64,000 nucleotides of DNA, taken from positions 1 to 64,000 of the forward strand of contig JAKPNN010000008.1 of the NCBI GenBank assembly GCA_029548365.1, given 5' to 3'. Of the stretch, positions 25,515 through 34,193 are shown one piece after another. The position numbers were made by a program, and so were the translations under genes. Origin of the DNA: Chloroflexota bacterium (GTDB taxonomy: Bacteria; Chloroflexota; Anaerolineae; Anaerolineales; Anaerolineaceae). How positions within the stretch are numbered: position 1 is the stretch's first letter; every line of letters begins with the position of its first letter. The notes below the pieces were generated by a model. It made no database searches and was not told the origin of the DNA. It saw only the letters and a list, made by a program, of their open reading frames with translations.

Positions 25515-25703
25515 AGCGTGGCGCGTGGCGCTCAGGAAATAGGAATTAGGAACCAGGAATTAGGGAACAGGTATTAGGCGCTCAGGAACCAGGGATTAGG
25601 GGAGTGAATGGCACAATGACCGGGGACTGGAGACCGGGGTCCCGTCTTCCGTCTTCGGTCATTTCCCCCCCCTGAAGGGTGGAGAGTTTGTCCAGGCACA
25701 GGG
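25515..25703. repeat. Degenerate word-like intergenic repeat
   Basis: This gap is built from short purine-rich words: several versions of CAGGAATTAGG and AACCAGGAATTAGGG (25533-25602), then GACCGGGGACTGGAG and GTCTTCCGTCTTCGGTC (25618-25662). The second block resembles 20497-20524 in the tnaA spacer, and the first is the complement-style counterpart of CTAATTCCCAACTCC near 100-120 and the tract near 62390-62440. Confidence 0.6.
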
Positions 25704-28700
25704 TTATTCCCCCTCCACAATTTTGATTTCCTCCTCGGTCAGTCCGTAGAGTTCGTACACCAGGCGGTCGATCTGGGCGTCGGTGGCGTCAATTTCGCGC
25801 TGCAGAAGTTGCTTCTCGTGTGGGGTTTGGGGAGTGCGTTTGTGGAGTTCTAACATATGTTCAACCAGTGACACAATACGCAAGTAACATTCATTATCAT
25901 AATTATTAGATAAGTTAATAACATGTATGGGTGTTCGTTTTAACACATTTCCATTTATTTCAAGTCCTACCCCTCGTCTTTTAGCATTGTGAGAAAACCA
26001 GTTCCATAATAATTTCGAATTCAATAACCCTGTTAGATAATAGATATTATCTTTTGTTTGTTCATAAGGTACAAAGACATTTACACTAAATGGCACATAA
26101 GTTTGCGCTAGTGCTGGAACGAAACTAGGTCGTTTTCCCATTTGTATTGATAATATTTTTGAAGATCTCCATAATGATTCCTCTCTTGGCCAATGAAGAT
26201 GCCACCATTTTATTGAACCTTTTTTTGTTTCCCTTCTTTCATCCATAATTGATTTAAATTGCCTGAGATGATCCTTGATAATTGGATAATTATTAATATT
26301 TGGGCAAGTCTCTTTAGTTGAATAAATAATAGAATACTTGGGATCATCTGATAAATAATATCTACCCATATCCTCCAACCTATAGTAGGTTCGTAAAAGG
26401 CGTTTTTCATTAAATGGAAGATTTAAATGGAAGATTTCTTCTTCAGATAAAACAAATACACCTTTTCCTATCATACTCTTTAGGTTATATTTCTCACTAG
26501 TTCTTTTATTTATTATTGATGGATTTTCAGCTATACCTTGCCTTATAGTTCCTAGATCCTCCAATGAAATTGAATTTTCCGAAATTTTTAAATATAATCC
26601 TCCTTGATATGGCATTATATTAATCTTGCCCTGGAAATATAGATGTTCTTTCTTTTTGGCAAATCTGTTGATTTTTCCCGATCCTGTAAAAAAAGGCTCA
26701 GCATTCTTTTCATTGGTTAATTCTATTAATTTTATTTCAGTTGTGGCTTCGTTATTTCTTCTTTTCCTCAATCTAAATATCATATGTTGTCCAGAAACAG
26801 AATTGAACACATTTGCCTTTCCTAAAAAGAAAATCTCTTCTATATGTGTTGTATCTTTTAATGTGTTAATCAATTTTTCTGATCCTGTCCCAGATATCCA
26901 ATAAGAATTAACAATGAATGATAATAATCCTTGATCACATAATATTTCTAATCCTCTATGGACAAAGTAATACCAAAAGTCCATCCGAGGTCTTCGATAT
27001 TTCTTTCCTAATGGGGATTTAGCAATTTCATCCATTAATTCTTTGTAATCTAGCTCTCTACGATACGGCGGATTGCCAATCACCGCATCAAAGCCACCTT
27101 TTGCAAACACCGCAGGGAAGCCCCTCTGCCAGTCAAAGGGATTGACGCGTTCAACCTCTTTTTCATCGCGGATGAGCTGCCCCTCAAAATAATCCCAGCC
27201 AATCAGCGAGTTGCCACACTTGATGTTATCCCCCAGGTCGGGCAGGGCGCGCTCAAAGCCCAGGCTCAGCTGCCCGGTCTCCTCCTCCAGCACCTTCAGC
27301 AGCAGGCTCAATTTGGTCACCTCCACCGCCTGCGCGTCGATATCCACCCCGTAGATATTGTTCAGCAGGATGCGTTTTTTCTCCTCGGTGGTCAGCCGCC
27401 AATCGCCCTCCGCCGTGTGGACCAGCGCCGGTTGTTTGCCGCGCGTCCACCCCTCGGGGTCGTGCCCCAGGTACCAGCTCTCGTGCCAGTCCAGCAAGTA
27501 CTGATAGGCGCCCAGCAAAAACGAGCCTGAACCGCAAGCCGGGTCAACGATCGTCAACTGGGCGGCCTCTTGCGGCGTTTTATCCTCCAGCAGCTTGCCC
27601 ACGGTATTTTCAACAATATAGTCCACAATGTACTTGGGGGTGTAATACACGCCGCCGGCTTTGCGCACCTCGGGCTTTTCCTCGATCTTCGCGTGGCGGG
27701 CGGGCGTCAGGCGGATCACCTTGCCTAAAAAGCGTTCATACACCTGCCCGAGGATCTCCACCGGGATTTCTTTAAACACATAGGGTGAGGGGTAATACAG
27801 GGAAAGGATGATCGTTTTAATCACCTTATCGTCAATCATCAGCCCGGGCGTGAAGGTGTCAACACTGTTGGGTTTGCCAACCTCAGGTCTAAAGTGGAAC
27901 AACCCGGAATTGTATTTTTGGTCTGCTTTCATATACAGGGCGACCAATTGTGGGTAGATCTCCTTGCCCTGGCTCAGCTCGAGCAGTTGGTTCTGGGGTT
28001 CAATGCCGCGATCTTCACAAATACGCAGGAAGATGACCCGACTGATGGTCATCTGCACAGCGTAGTTTAACTGGCGTTCGTTAGTGATTTGTTCATTGCG
28101 CAGGGCGATGTTGCGTGCCAACAGGGTACGCCAGGTTTCAATCTCCTGCAAAAAGGCATCATCCACCTTGATGGTGCCCTTTTTTGCGGTATTATCCTCG
28201 GCGTACTGATCAAAGGCGCCCTTGCGGATCGCATCAGGCGAAAAAATGCCCGCAATCTCATCCCAACGGTCGATATATTCATCATACCGGATGAACATCA
28301 CCCGCCCCGTAGCCGGGCTGTCGGTGGGTTTGGGTTTATTGCGGCAATCATAGACGGCAAAGCCCTCGAAATCGGTCAGGATGGAAAGTGGTAAGCCCAG
28401 GTTCCAGGCATACACCTTAAGCTGGTAGGCATATTCGCGGGTATTCTCGATATCCTCAGCGGGTTTTTTGGCTTCAACAAAGAACTTGCGCACCCCGCCC
28501 AGCCTGAAGGCATAATCAGGCGCTTTGGCATTCGGGCTGCCTTTGATGTGGATCGAATCCTCGTGGACAACCTCTCGGTACTGCACAGCATAACCCTGCT
28601 TGTTGGCTACATCCCAGCCAAGGGCTTCAAAGAAGGGGTTGAGAAATTCCTGGCGCAGTTGCGCTTCTAAATAAGCAGGCGATAGATAGGCGCGTTTGTG

Positions 28701-28748
28701 TTCTTCAAAGCGCTCAACAAGCTGGCGAACGACTTCCGGGGCAGGCAT
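25704..28748 (-). CDS. Type IIG-like restriction-modification enzyme (Eco57I/BREX-type N6-adenine methylase with N-terminal nuclease-like domain)
   Basis: The 1014-residue single-chain protein has an N-terminal domain with a PD-(D/E)xK-like site (PDYAFRLGG...EAKKP, about residues 78-96), a helical connector, and a gamma-class N6-adenine methyltransferase with motif I DPACGSGSFLLGAY (about 400-413) and motif IV NPPY (about 556-559). After NPPY comes a target-recognition region of about 400 residues and a short coiled C-terminus (KQLLQREIDATDAQIDRLVYELYGL). The recognition region (about 25860-27060) is far richer in A+T than the rest of the gene. No separate restriction, specificity or BREX/DISARM genes are nearby, so it probably works alone. 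Nuclease activity is inferred from the motif only. Confidence 0.85.
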   Translation of the reverse strand: MPAPEVVRQLVERFEEHKRAYLSPAYLEAQLRQEFLNPFFEALGWDVANKQGYAVQYREVVHEDSIHIKGSPNAKAPDYAFRLGGVRKFFVEAKKPAEDIENTREYAYQLKVYAWNLGLPLSILTDFEGFAVYDCRNKPKPTDSPATGRVMFIRYDEYIDRWDEIAGIFSPDAIRKGAFDQYAEDNTAKKGTIKVDDAFLQEIETWRTLLARNIALRNEQITNERQLNYAVQMTISRVIFLRICEDRGIEPQNQLLELSQGKEIYPQLVALYMKADQKYNSGLFHFRPEVGKPNSVDTFTPGLMIDDKVIKTIILSLYYPSPYVFKEIPVEILGQVYERFLGKVIRLTPARHAKIEEKPEVRKAGGVYYTPKYIVDYIVENTVGKLLEDKTPQEAAQLTIVDPACGSGSFLLGAYQYLLDWHESWYLGHDPEGWTRGKQPALVHTAEGDWRLTTEEKKRILLNNIYGVDIDAQAVEVTKLSLLLKVLEEETGQLSLGFERALPDLGDNIKCGNSLIGWDYFEGQLIRDEKEVERVNPFDWQRGFPAVFAKGGFDAVIGNPPYRRELDYKELMDEIAKSPLGKKYRRPRMDFWYYFVHRGLEILCDQGLLSFIVNSYWISGTGSEKLINTLKDTTHIEEIFFLGKANVFNSVSGQHMIFRLRKRRNNEATTEIKLIELTNEKNAEPFFTGSGKINRFAKKKEHLYFQGKINIMPYQGGLYLKISENSISLEDLGTIRQGIAENPSIINKRTSEKYNLKSMIGKGVFVLSEEEIFHLNLPFNEKRLLRTYYRLEDMGRYYLSDDPKYSIIYSTKETCPNINNYPIIKDHLRQFKSIMDERRETKKGSIKWWHLHWPREESLWRSSKILSIQMGKRPSFVPALAQTYVPFSVNVFVPYEQTKDNIYYLTGLLNSKLLWNWFSHNAKRRGVGLEINGNVLKRTPIHVINLSNNYDNECYLRIVSLVEHMLELHKRTPQTPHEKQLLQREIDATDAQIDRLVYELYGLTEEEIKIVEGE

Positions 28749-29138
28749 GGCTTTCCTCCGTTTTTCACGTGCGGTTAGTGTTATTTTAACATGAAATCAT
28801 GCGACTCTTAGCGCCATTTGGCAGTCAAAATCAAACCCCTCAAAGACCCATCCTGCAGATCACCGCTTCACATCGGCGCAGGTGGAGATGCCGCCGATGA
28901 TCAAGGCACCTGGGTGTCAAAAAGTGCTTCGCAAAGCCTTGCCCACATTCAGGGTTTTTGTCAACAATCTTTTTTATAAATGACCATTACAGAACTTCAA
29001 TGGTTGTTAAATTTACAATAATCTTTTTTCGAAATTATCTATTAACAGATTGACATAAAATTTAATTCTCAATTATAATGTTCTCAAGTGTAATTTTTTT
29101 CCAAGATTTGGCTATCAAATGCCAGGAAGGCTCATTTT
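28749..29138. other. Non-coding gap between the type IIG and peptidase genes
   Basis: The right half is AT-rich and should hold the promoter of the peptidase gene. In the left half, the minus strand at about 28863-28918 reads HPGALIIGGISTCADVKR before a stop, which looks protein-like but is only 18 codons between stops. It may be a gene relic or chance. I see nothing else. Confidence 0.4.
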
Positions 29139-31397
29139 ATGAAGAAATCACTCTTTTCCCTGATTCTATTATTTATTGTCCTTTCTCTAAGCGTTCCCAA
29201 TCAATTGATGTTTGTGCAAGCCGAACCATCGGCGCAAATGGATTCCCCGGATGAAGAAATAAGTACCCTGCCCGATGGCGCTGTGATCACATCCATTGAA
29301 GAGGTCAATCCTTACTTTACAGTGGAAAATTATATTCTGACTGATGGCACCCGCCTTTCAAGAGGCATTATCAATGGCCCTTCCAAGCCCCCCGCTGGTT
29401 ATGAAGCCGAACGAGAGGCATCCATCCAACCCCTCCCCAGCCGGGGAACCATACCCGATTTCCCATCATACAACTGGGTGTTTGGCTGTTCGGCGGTGTC
29501 AGGGGCGATGATCGCTGCCTATTACGACCGGAACGGGTATCCCAACATGTACGCTGGCCCAACGAATAGCGGCGTGATGCCAATTACAAATACCTCTTGG
29601 GGAACCTGGTCCGATGGTTATGAAAACTATCCCAACAACCCGCTGGTTGCTTCAAAAAATGGGGTGGACGGGCGCTCAAGCCGCGGCTCAATTGATGATT
29701 ATTGGGTTCGTTATGGCAGCTCAGCGAATGACCCCTACATCACGAACGGTTGGTCTCAGCACGCCTGGGGTACCGCCATTGGCGACTTCATGAAGACCAG
29801 CCAATCAGCTTATGGGAACACAGACGGCTCAACATCGTTTTGGAACTACACAAGCCATCCTGCTAAGTATACCTGCGCCACAATGGAAACAGAATCAGCT
29901 GGTGGTGGAAAGATGATTTCCGAGGTTGATGGAACCTACGGCAGGAAACTTTTCTATGAAGCGCGCGGCTATACCGTCACGGAGTGTTACAACCAAAGAA
30001 CAGATGTTGCGGGTGGATTTTCACTGGCCAATTTCCAGGCCGAGATTGACGCCGGGCACCCGGTGATGATCAATGTTGAGGGACATACGATGGTCGGTTA
30101 CGGTTATGAAGGTTCCACGATCTACATCCGTGACACCTGGGATTCTGACCCGAGTGAAACCTACACCATGCCCTGGGGCGGATATTACCAAGATATGAAA
30201 ATGTATGCCGTCAGCGTGGTCAAGCTGGCGCCAATTACCTCTCCGCCTGCCGTCCCAACTGGAGTTGCTGCCAGCGATGGGACATATACAGATAAAGTTC
30301 GGGTCACCTGGAACGCGAGCAATGGCGCCACCTATTATAGGGTGTTTAGAAATACCAGCAATACCCACACGGGTGAAACCGTGCTGGTCAGCAACCATCC
30401 CGCCAGCCCCTTTGATGACACCACAGCAACGCCGGGTACATCCTATTATTACTGGGTTAAATCCTGCAATACGGTGGGGTGTTCAGATTACTCAATTGTT
30501 GATACAGGGTATCGCGCGGTCAGTATGACAACTCCTGCACCGCCCAGCGGGGTAGACGCCAGTTTTGGGACATATACCAACAAGGTACGAGTATCCTGGA
30601 ACCCAAGCGATGGCGCCGCCTATTATCAGGTGTTTAGAAATACCAGCAATACCCATGGGGGTGAGGTCGTGTTGGTCAGCAACCATCCTGCCAGTCCTTT
30701 TGATGACACCACAACAACGCCGGGTATATCCTATTATTACTGGGTTAAAGCCTGTAATGCGGTAGGGTGTTCAAATTATTCAAGTTCTGCCATTGGGAAG
30801 CTCGGCACCTCGACAGGTTTTGAGCTCTTCGTGCCATTGATCATCAACGGTGGTGGTAGTCAGACTTATCCTCTCCGGAACGGAAATTTTGAGGCTGGTC
30901 GCGATGGAAGTTGGACAGAATACTCAAACTATAGTGAACCGATTATTGTTCAATTTCAACCTGGTATAGTGCATAGTGGGGTTTGGGCGGCCTGGATGGG
31001 TGGATTACACAATAGCGTTGACCGCTTATCCCAAACGGTCACAATCCCAACTTCAACACCTTACCTGCATTTTTGGTACTGGATTGTTTCAGATGATGTC
31101 TGTGGTTTTGATTATGCCCGGGTGAAGGTTAACGGCACAACAATAAAAACCTTCGATCTCTGCGTTGCTAACAATACCGGAAAGTGGGTATCCTCAGTAG
31201 TGAATCTTTCCGGCTATAAAGGCAGCACAGTTACCCTGATGTTTGAAGAGACCACAGATGGCTCACTTATATCAAATTTTTACCTGGATGATGTTTCCCT
31301 GTCCTCACGCGGTACAGCAGCGACGAGTAACCCCATCCAGAGTGAAATCCACTTTGATGGTACAACCAACAGGCTTCAGTTTGGTGAATCGAAGTAA
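29139..31397 (+). CDS. Secreted C39-like cysteine peptidase with two fibronectin type III repeats
   Basis: The 752-residue exported protein has a signal peptide (about 1-29), a propeptide-like segment, a C39-like papain-fold domain (about 105-365), two FN3 domains (about 371-455 and 467-548), a linker with FELFVPLIING (about 558-568) and a C-terminal beta-sandwich domain (about 575-735) resembling carbohydrate-binding or MAM-like domains. The likely catalytic Cys117 is in VFGCSAVSGAMIAAYYD, the His at about 316 in VEGHTMVGYGYE and an Asp at about 329-333 in IRDTWD. The FN3 units are nearly identical in sequence. The FVPLI linker is reminiscent of YLPLV-type motifs common in exported Chloroflexota proteins. 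Composition is more AT-rich than neighbours. Confidence 0.82.
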   Translation: MKKSLFSLILLFIVLSLSVPNQLMFVQAEPSAQMDSPDEEISTLPDGAVITSIEEVNPYFTVENYILTDGTRLSRGIINGPSKPPAGYEAEREASIQPLPSRGTIPDFPSYNWVFGCSAVSGAMIAAYYDRNGYPNMYAGPTNSGVMPITNTSWGTWSDGYENYPNNPLVASKNGVDGRSSRGSIDDYWVRYGSSANDPYITNGWSQHAWGTAIGDFMKTSQSAYGNTDGSTSFWNYTSHPAKYTCATMETESAGGGKMISEVDGTYGRKLFYEARGYTVTECYNQRTDVAGGFSLANFQAEIDAGHPVMINVEGHTMVGYGYEGSTIYIRDTWDSDPSETYTMPWGGYYQDMKMYAVSVVKLAPITSPPAVPTGVAASDGTYTDKVRVTWNASNGATYYRVFRNTSNTHTGETVLVSNHPASPFDDTTATPGTSYYYWVKSCNTVGCSDYSIVDTGYRAVSMTTPAPPSGVDASFGTYTNKVRVSWNPSDGAAYYQVFRNTSNTHGGEVVLVSNHPASPFDDTTTTPGISYYYWVKACNAVGCSNYSSSAIGKLGTSTGFELFVPLIINGGGSQTYPLRNGNFEAGRDGSWTEYSNYSEPIIVQFQPGIVHSGVWAAWMGGLHNSVDRLSQTVTIPTSTPYLHFWYWIVSDDVCGFDYARVKVNGTTIKTFDLCVANNTGKWVSSVVNLSGYKGSTVTLMFEETTDGSLISNFYLDDVSLSSRGTAATSNPIQSEIHFDGTTNRLQFGESK

Positions 31398-31462
31398 TTA
31401 ACGAATTGTTCACAAAGAAGAATGCTCATAGAGCAGATTTATCGGTAAATCGTATCACCAGG

Positions 31463-31500
31463 GGCAGGATTGAGAGGAGCTAAATCCTCTCAATCCTGCC
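31463..31500 (+). terminator. Strong hairpin after the peptidase gene
   Basis: A perfect 16-bp stem (arm GGCAGGATTGAGAGGA) with a 6-nt loop lies 66 nt after the peptidase stop codon. No clear T-tract follows, so it may stabilise the 3' end rather than act as a classical terminator. Confidence 0.6.
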
Positions 31501-31783
31501 TCATGTGCCAAAATACTAATTTTTCAGTAGAATCTTTTAATAATAATCAACGTGTGAATCCCAACTGATAGGCTTGGCAGCAGCGCCCAAAATATCCACA
31601 ACAGATTTTATCAACACATCAGCCCGAGCTATTACTCTAAAAAGGGGGGTTTTTAGAAAATCTCGACCTTAATCCGACTACTCTAGCAAGCTCTCAATTC
31701 TTCCGCCTGCCAGCTTGAAGGTGATTATCGAATCCAGCAATCCAAATCTGCAGAAAGTGTCACGGGTATGGGTTAAAGACAAA
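31501..31783. other. Gap with possible gene relics
   Basis: On the minus strand two protein-like runs without start codons are visible: one ending LLDSIITFKLAGGRIESLLE before a TAG at about 31681-31683, and one reading TPLFRVIARADVLIKSVVDI then LGAAAKPISWDSHVDYY before a TAA at about 31540-31542. They could be remnants of one or two decayed genes. I cannot identify a family and chance is possible. Confidence 0.3.
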
Positions 31784-31807
31784 CCCCCAGGCGAGTGTGC
31801 CTGGGGG
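31784..31807 (-). terminator. Rho-independent terminator of the sugar ABC operon
   Basis: On the minus strand, 40 nt after the binding-protein stop codon, a 9-bp GC-rich stem (CCCCCAGGC/GCCTGGGGG) with a 6-nt loop is followed by TTTGTCTTT. Confidence 0.8.
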
Positions 31808-31847
31808 CAGGTCGTTAATTGGATTCTGCGATTAAAACCTGGTAAAA

Positions 31848-33224
31848 CTACTGCGAAATTTCTGCAACCAGGTCATTGGCGGTTACCGTCAGCCTGGCCA
31901 GGATTTCTTCAATCTCAGCCTGGGAGGTAGCGTTGTGAAGTTCCGCAGAAAAATCGTTGATTGCCCGCCGCACTGAAGACCAGGCGGGGAACGTCTGTGG
32001 TTCTGATGGGCCAATGGCGGCCAGTCTCACACCGGATTCCCATACGGGATTTGCCAGGGCATAATCTGCCAACAGGGCTTCGGTGGAGTACTGGGTGCCG
32101 TAATAGCCGCTGGCGGGTATCCAGCGCGCCTGGATTTCAGGCGAGGTTAGCCATTTGACGAACAGCCACGAAGCCATTTCTCGCTGCTGTGTGCTTGGGA
32201 TGACGCCCAGCATCTGCTGAAAAGCATTTACGGCCAGGGTTCCATCCGGGCCCGGGGCAGCAATCCAACCCCAGACATCATCGTTGTCGGCTTCTTCGAA
32301 AGCGGCCTCGTAAAAAGGCGCACCAGCGGTAGAGCTCATGGTGATGATAGCCCTGCGTTGGCCCTGTTCAGGATTGGGGTAGCTTTCCGTCTGCCAGGCG
32401 CAGCCCTCGTTTTTCAGATCCAAAAGATACATGGAGGTATCGATTGCTTCCTGGGTGTTGAAGTCATAGGCATCACCAGCATCATTGAGTTCCTTGCCGC
32501 CAAAAGCATACAACATGTGAAGCCAGTTAGTGGTGTTGGGGAAATACACGATACCGCCCGTACCGGCAAAATCGCCGCCAATGGCATCATTATCAGCGGC
32601 TGCTGCGCAAACCAGCTCCTTCAGCTCTGCAGATGTGGTGGGAGGTTCATCAAAACCTAATTCCTCTGCCCAGGTGAAGTTATACACCAGCACATTGGCA
32701 GACTGGGTCATCGGGTAAGCAATCCAGGAGCCATCGGGCGCGCTTCCAGCTTCTCTCAAGTGGGGGTACAGGTCTGCCTGTTGTTCTGCGGTTAACCCGT
32801 ACTCTGCATCATCAATATAGGGATTCAAATCTGCGACAAATCCAACAGAATACCAGTCCGCCAGGGCATTGGTATAGGCCATCACCACATCTGGCAAATC
32901 ACCAGATTGAATACCGGCATTAACCTTATCTTCAATATCACTGTAACTACCCTGATTGAGGGAATCGACGACGATACCATAGGGATTGTCTGCATTGAAC
33001 TCATCCACCAGGGCCTGCAAAGCATCACCGGGCGCATCAGAATAAACGTGCCAGAATTGAACCGTCACACCTTCAAAGGGAGGCACTTCTTCAACCACAG
33101 GTTCTTCAACCACGGGTTCCTCAACCACGGGCTCCTCGACTGGCGGTGTTTCAGTTGGGGCGCACGCTGCCAGTACCAGGGAAAACAATATCAAAATCGA
33201 TAGTAAAACGCTTAACTTTTTCAT
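31848..33224 (-). CDS. Extracellular solute-binding lipoprotein (family 1, sugar ABC type)
   Basis: The 458-residue protein is the receptor of the importer encoded by the two upstream permeases. It has a signal peptide with lipobox LVLAACAPT (Cys at about 21), a linker of three PVVEE repeats encoded by a 15-bp DNA repeat near 33090-33140, and a SBP_bac_1 domain: VTVQFWHVYSDAPGDALQALVDEFN, GDLPDVVMAYTNALADWYSVG, MTQSANVLVYNF, and the C-terminal FVKWLTSPEIQARWIPASGYYGT. Such proteins bind glycerol-3-phosphate, maltose-type or other oligosaccharides; the cargo is unknown. AGAGGAG precedes the ATG. It is the last gene of the operon, unlike the other ABC operons here. Confidence 0.9.
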   Translation of the reverse strand: MKKLSVLLSILILFSLVLAACAPTETPPVEEPVVEEPVVEEPVVEEVPPFEGVTVQFWHVYSDAPGDALQALVDEFNADNPYGIVVDSLNQGSYSDIEDKVNAGIQSGDLPDVVMAYTNALADWYSVGFVADLNPYIDDAEYGLTAEQQADLYPHLREAGSAPDGSWIAYPMTQSANVLVYNFTWAEELGFDEPPTTSAELKELVCAAAADNDAIGGDFAGTGGIVYFPNTTNWLHMLYAFGGKELNDAGDAYDFNTQEAIDTSMYLLDLKNEGCAWQTESYPNPEQGQRRAIITMSSTAGAPFYEAAFEEADNDDVWGWIAAPGPDGTLAVNAFQQMLGVIPSTQQREMASWLFVKWLTSPEIQARWIPASGYYGTQYSTEALLADYALANPVWESGVRLAAIGPSEPQTFPAWSSVRRAINDFSAELHNATSQAEIEEILARLTVTANDLVAEISQ

Positions 33225-33251
33225 GAAATTATCAACTCCTCTAAGTCATTA

Positions 33252-33265
33252 TTTGTCTTGACAAA
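33252..33265. promoter_or_regulatory. Inverted repeat in the gap before the binding-protein gene
   Basis: A perfect inverted repeat TTTGTC-TT-GACAAA lies 28 nt upstream of the binding-protein start in the 102-nt gap after the malG-like gene. It could be an operator for a separate promoter of the binding protein; on the minus strand no clear -10/-35 pair is visible. Confidence 0.3.
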
Positions 33266-33326
33266 ATACGAATATCGTCTTTGTTTTATATCAGGCCTAT
33301 CAACCTCCTCTCAAAAATCGTGACTG

Positions 33327-34193
33327 TTAACCTTTCAATCCTGACCGAGCAATGCTATCTGTGAATTGCCGTTGGGTAAAGAAATAAATGATCAGGATTG
33401 GGATAATGGTGATAAAAGCGCCTGCCATCGTTAGATTGAGCAGTTGCCCGGCTTCATCCACAAAGTTCATCAGACCTACGGAAATTGGTCGCCAATCCGG
33501 TGTGTTCGTCACCAGCATCGGCCAGGCGAGTGAATTCCATGTGCCGATAAAGGATAAAACCAAAATAACCATCAACGGAGCTTTGGACAAAGGCAGCACC
33601 ACCTGGAACAGGAAGCGCAAATGTCCAGCCCCGTCGATTTGCGCGGCGTCAAATAGCTCATTGGGTACCTGCGCAAAGAATTGCTTGAGTAAAAAGATCG
33701 AGAAAATACTGCCCATAAACGGGATCGTCAGTGCGGGCCAGTTGTTAATCCACGGGATCGGACCGATGCGTCCCAACCAGGTTACCGTGAGGAAATTCGG
33801 GATGATCAACACCATCGCCGGGATCATGATCGTGCTCAACATAATGCCGAAGATCAGGTCTCGCCCGGGAAATTCCATGCGGGCAAAGGCATAGGCGGCA
33901 AAAACGCTGAACGTAATTTCACCGGATAGGGTAATTAAGGTAATTAACAGGCTGTTGACAAAGTATTGTGAGAACTCCGCCCGCTGCCAGGCAATTACGT
34001 AGTTCTCAAATTTTAAGGAAGAGGGAAAAAAAGCTGTTCCCAGGGCTTCTCCCAGGGTCATCAAAGAAGTTGAAATCATCCAGATGAAGGGGAGCAACGA
34101 GATGAAGGCGCCGACGAATAAGATAATGTAGGTGATCACCTTACGGCGCGTTGAAACGGAGAAAGAATGTTTTTTAATTTTCTTATTATCCAT
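33327..34193 (-). CDS. ABC transporter permease, MalG-like
   Basis: The 288-residue protein has six transmembrane helices and the EAA loop in [29 protein letters not shown] (about residues 177-205), the site that docks the ATPase. It is the second permease of a carbohydrate importer. The start overlaps the malF-like gene by 8 nt. No ATPase gene lies in the cluster, so a shared MsmX-like ATPase encoded elsewhere is expected, which is common for this importer class. Confidence 0.92.
   Translation of the reverse strand: MDNKKIKKHSFSVSTRRKVITYIILFVGAFISLLPFIWMISTSLMTLGEALGTAFFPSSLKFENYVIAWQRAEFSQYFVNSLLITLITLSGEITFSVFAAYAFARMEFPGRDLIFGIMLSTIMIPAMVLIIPNFLTVTWLGRIGPIPWINNWPALTIPFMGSIFSIFLLKQFFAQVPNELFDAAQIDGAGHLRFLFQVVLPLSKAPLMVILVLSFIGTWNSLAWPMLVTNTPDWRPISVGLMNFVDEAGQLLNLTMAGAFITIIPILIIYFFTQRQFTDSIARSGLKG

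Noticed and set aside
25704-28748. PglX of a BREX defence island
   Set aside because: The chain resembles PglX-like methylases, but no brxABC, pglZ or brxL genes flank it, and an N-terminal nuclease-like motif is present; a stand-alone type IIG enzyme fits better.
30253-30790. Repeated DNA considered as CRISPR or mobile repeat
   Set aside because: It is an in-frame duplication of FN3 domains.
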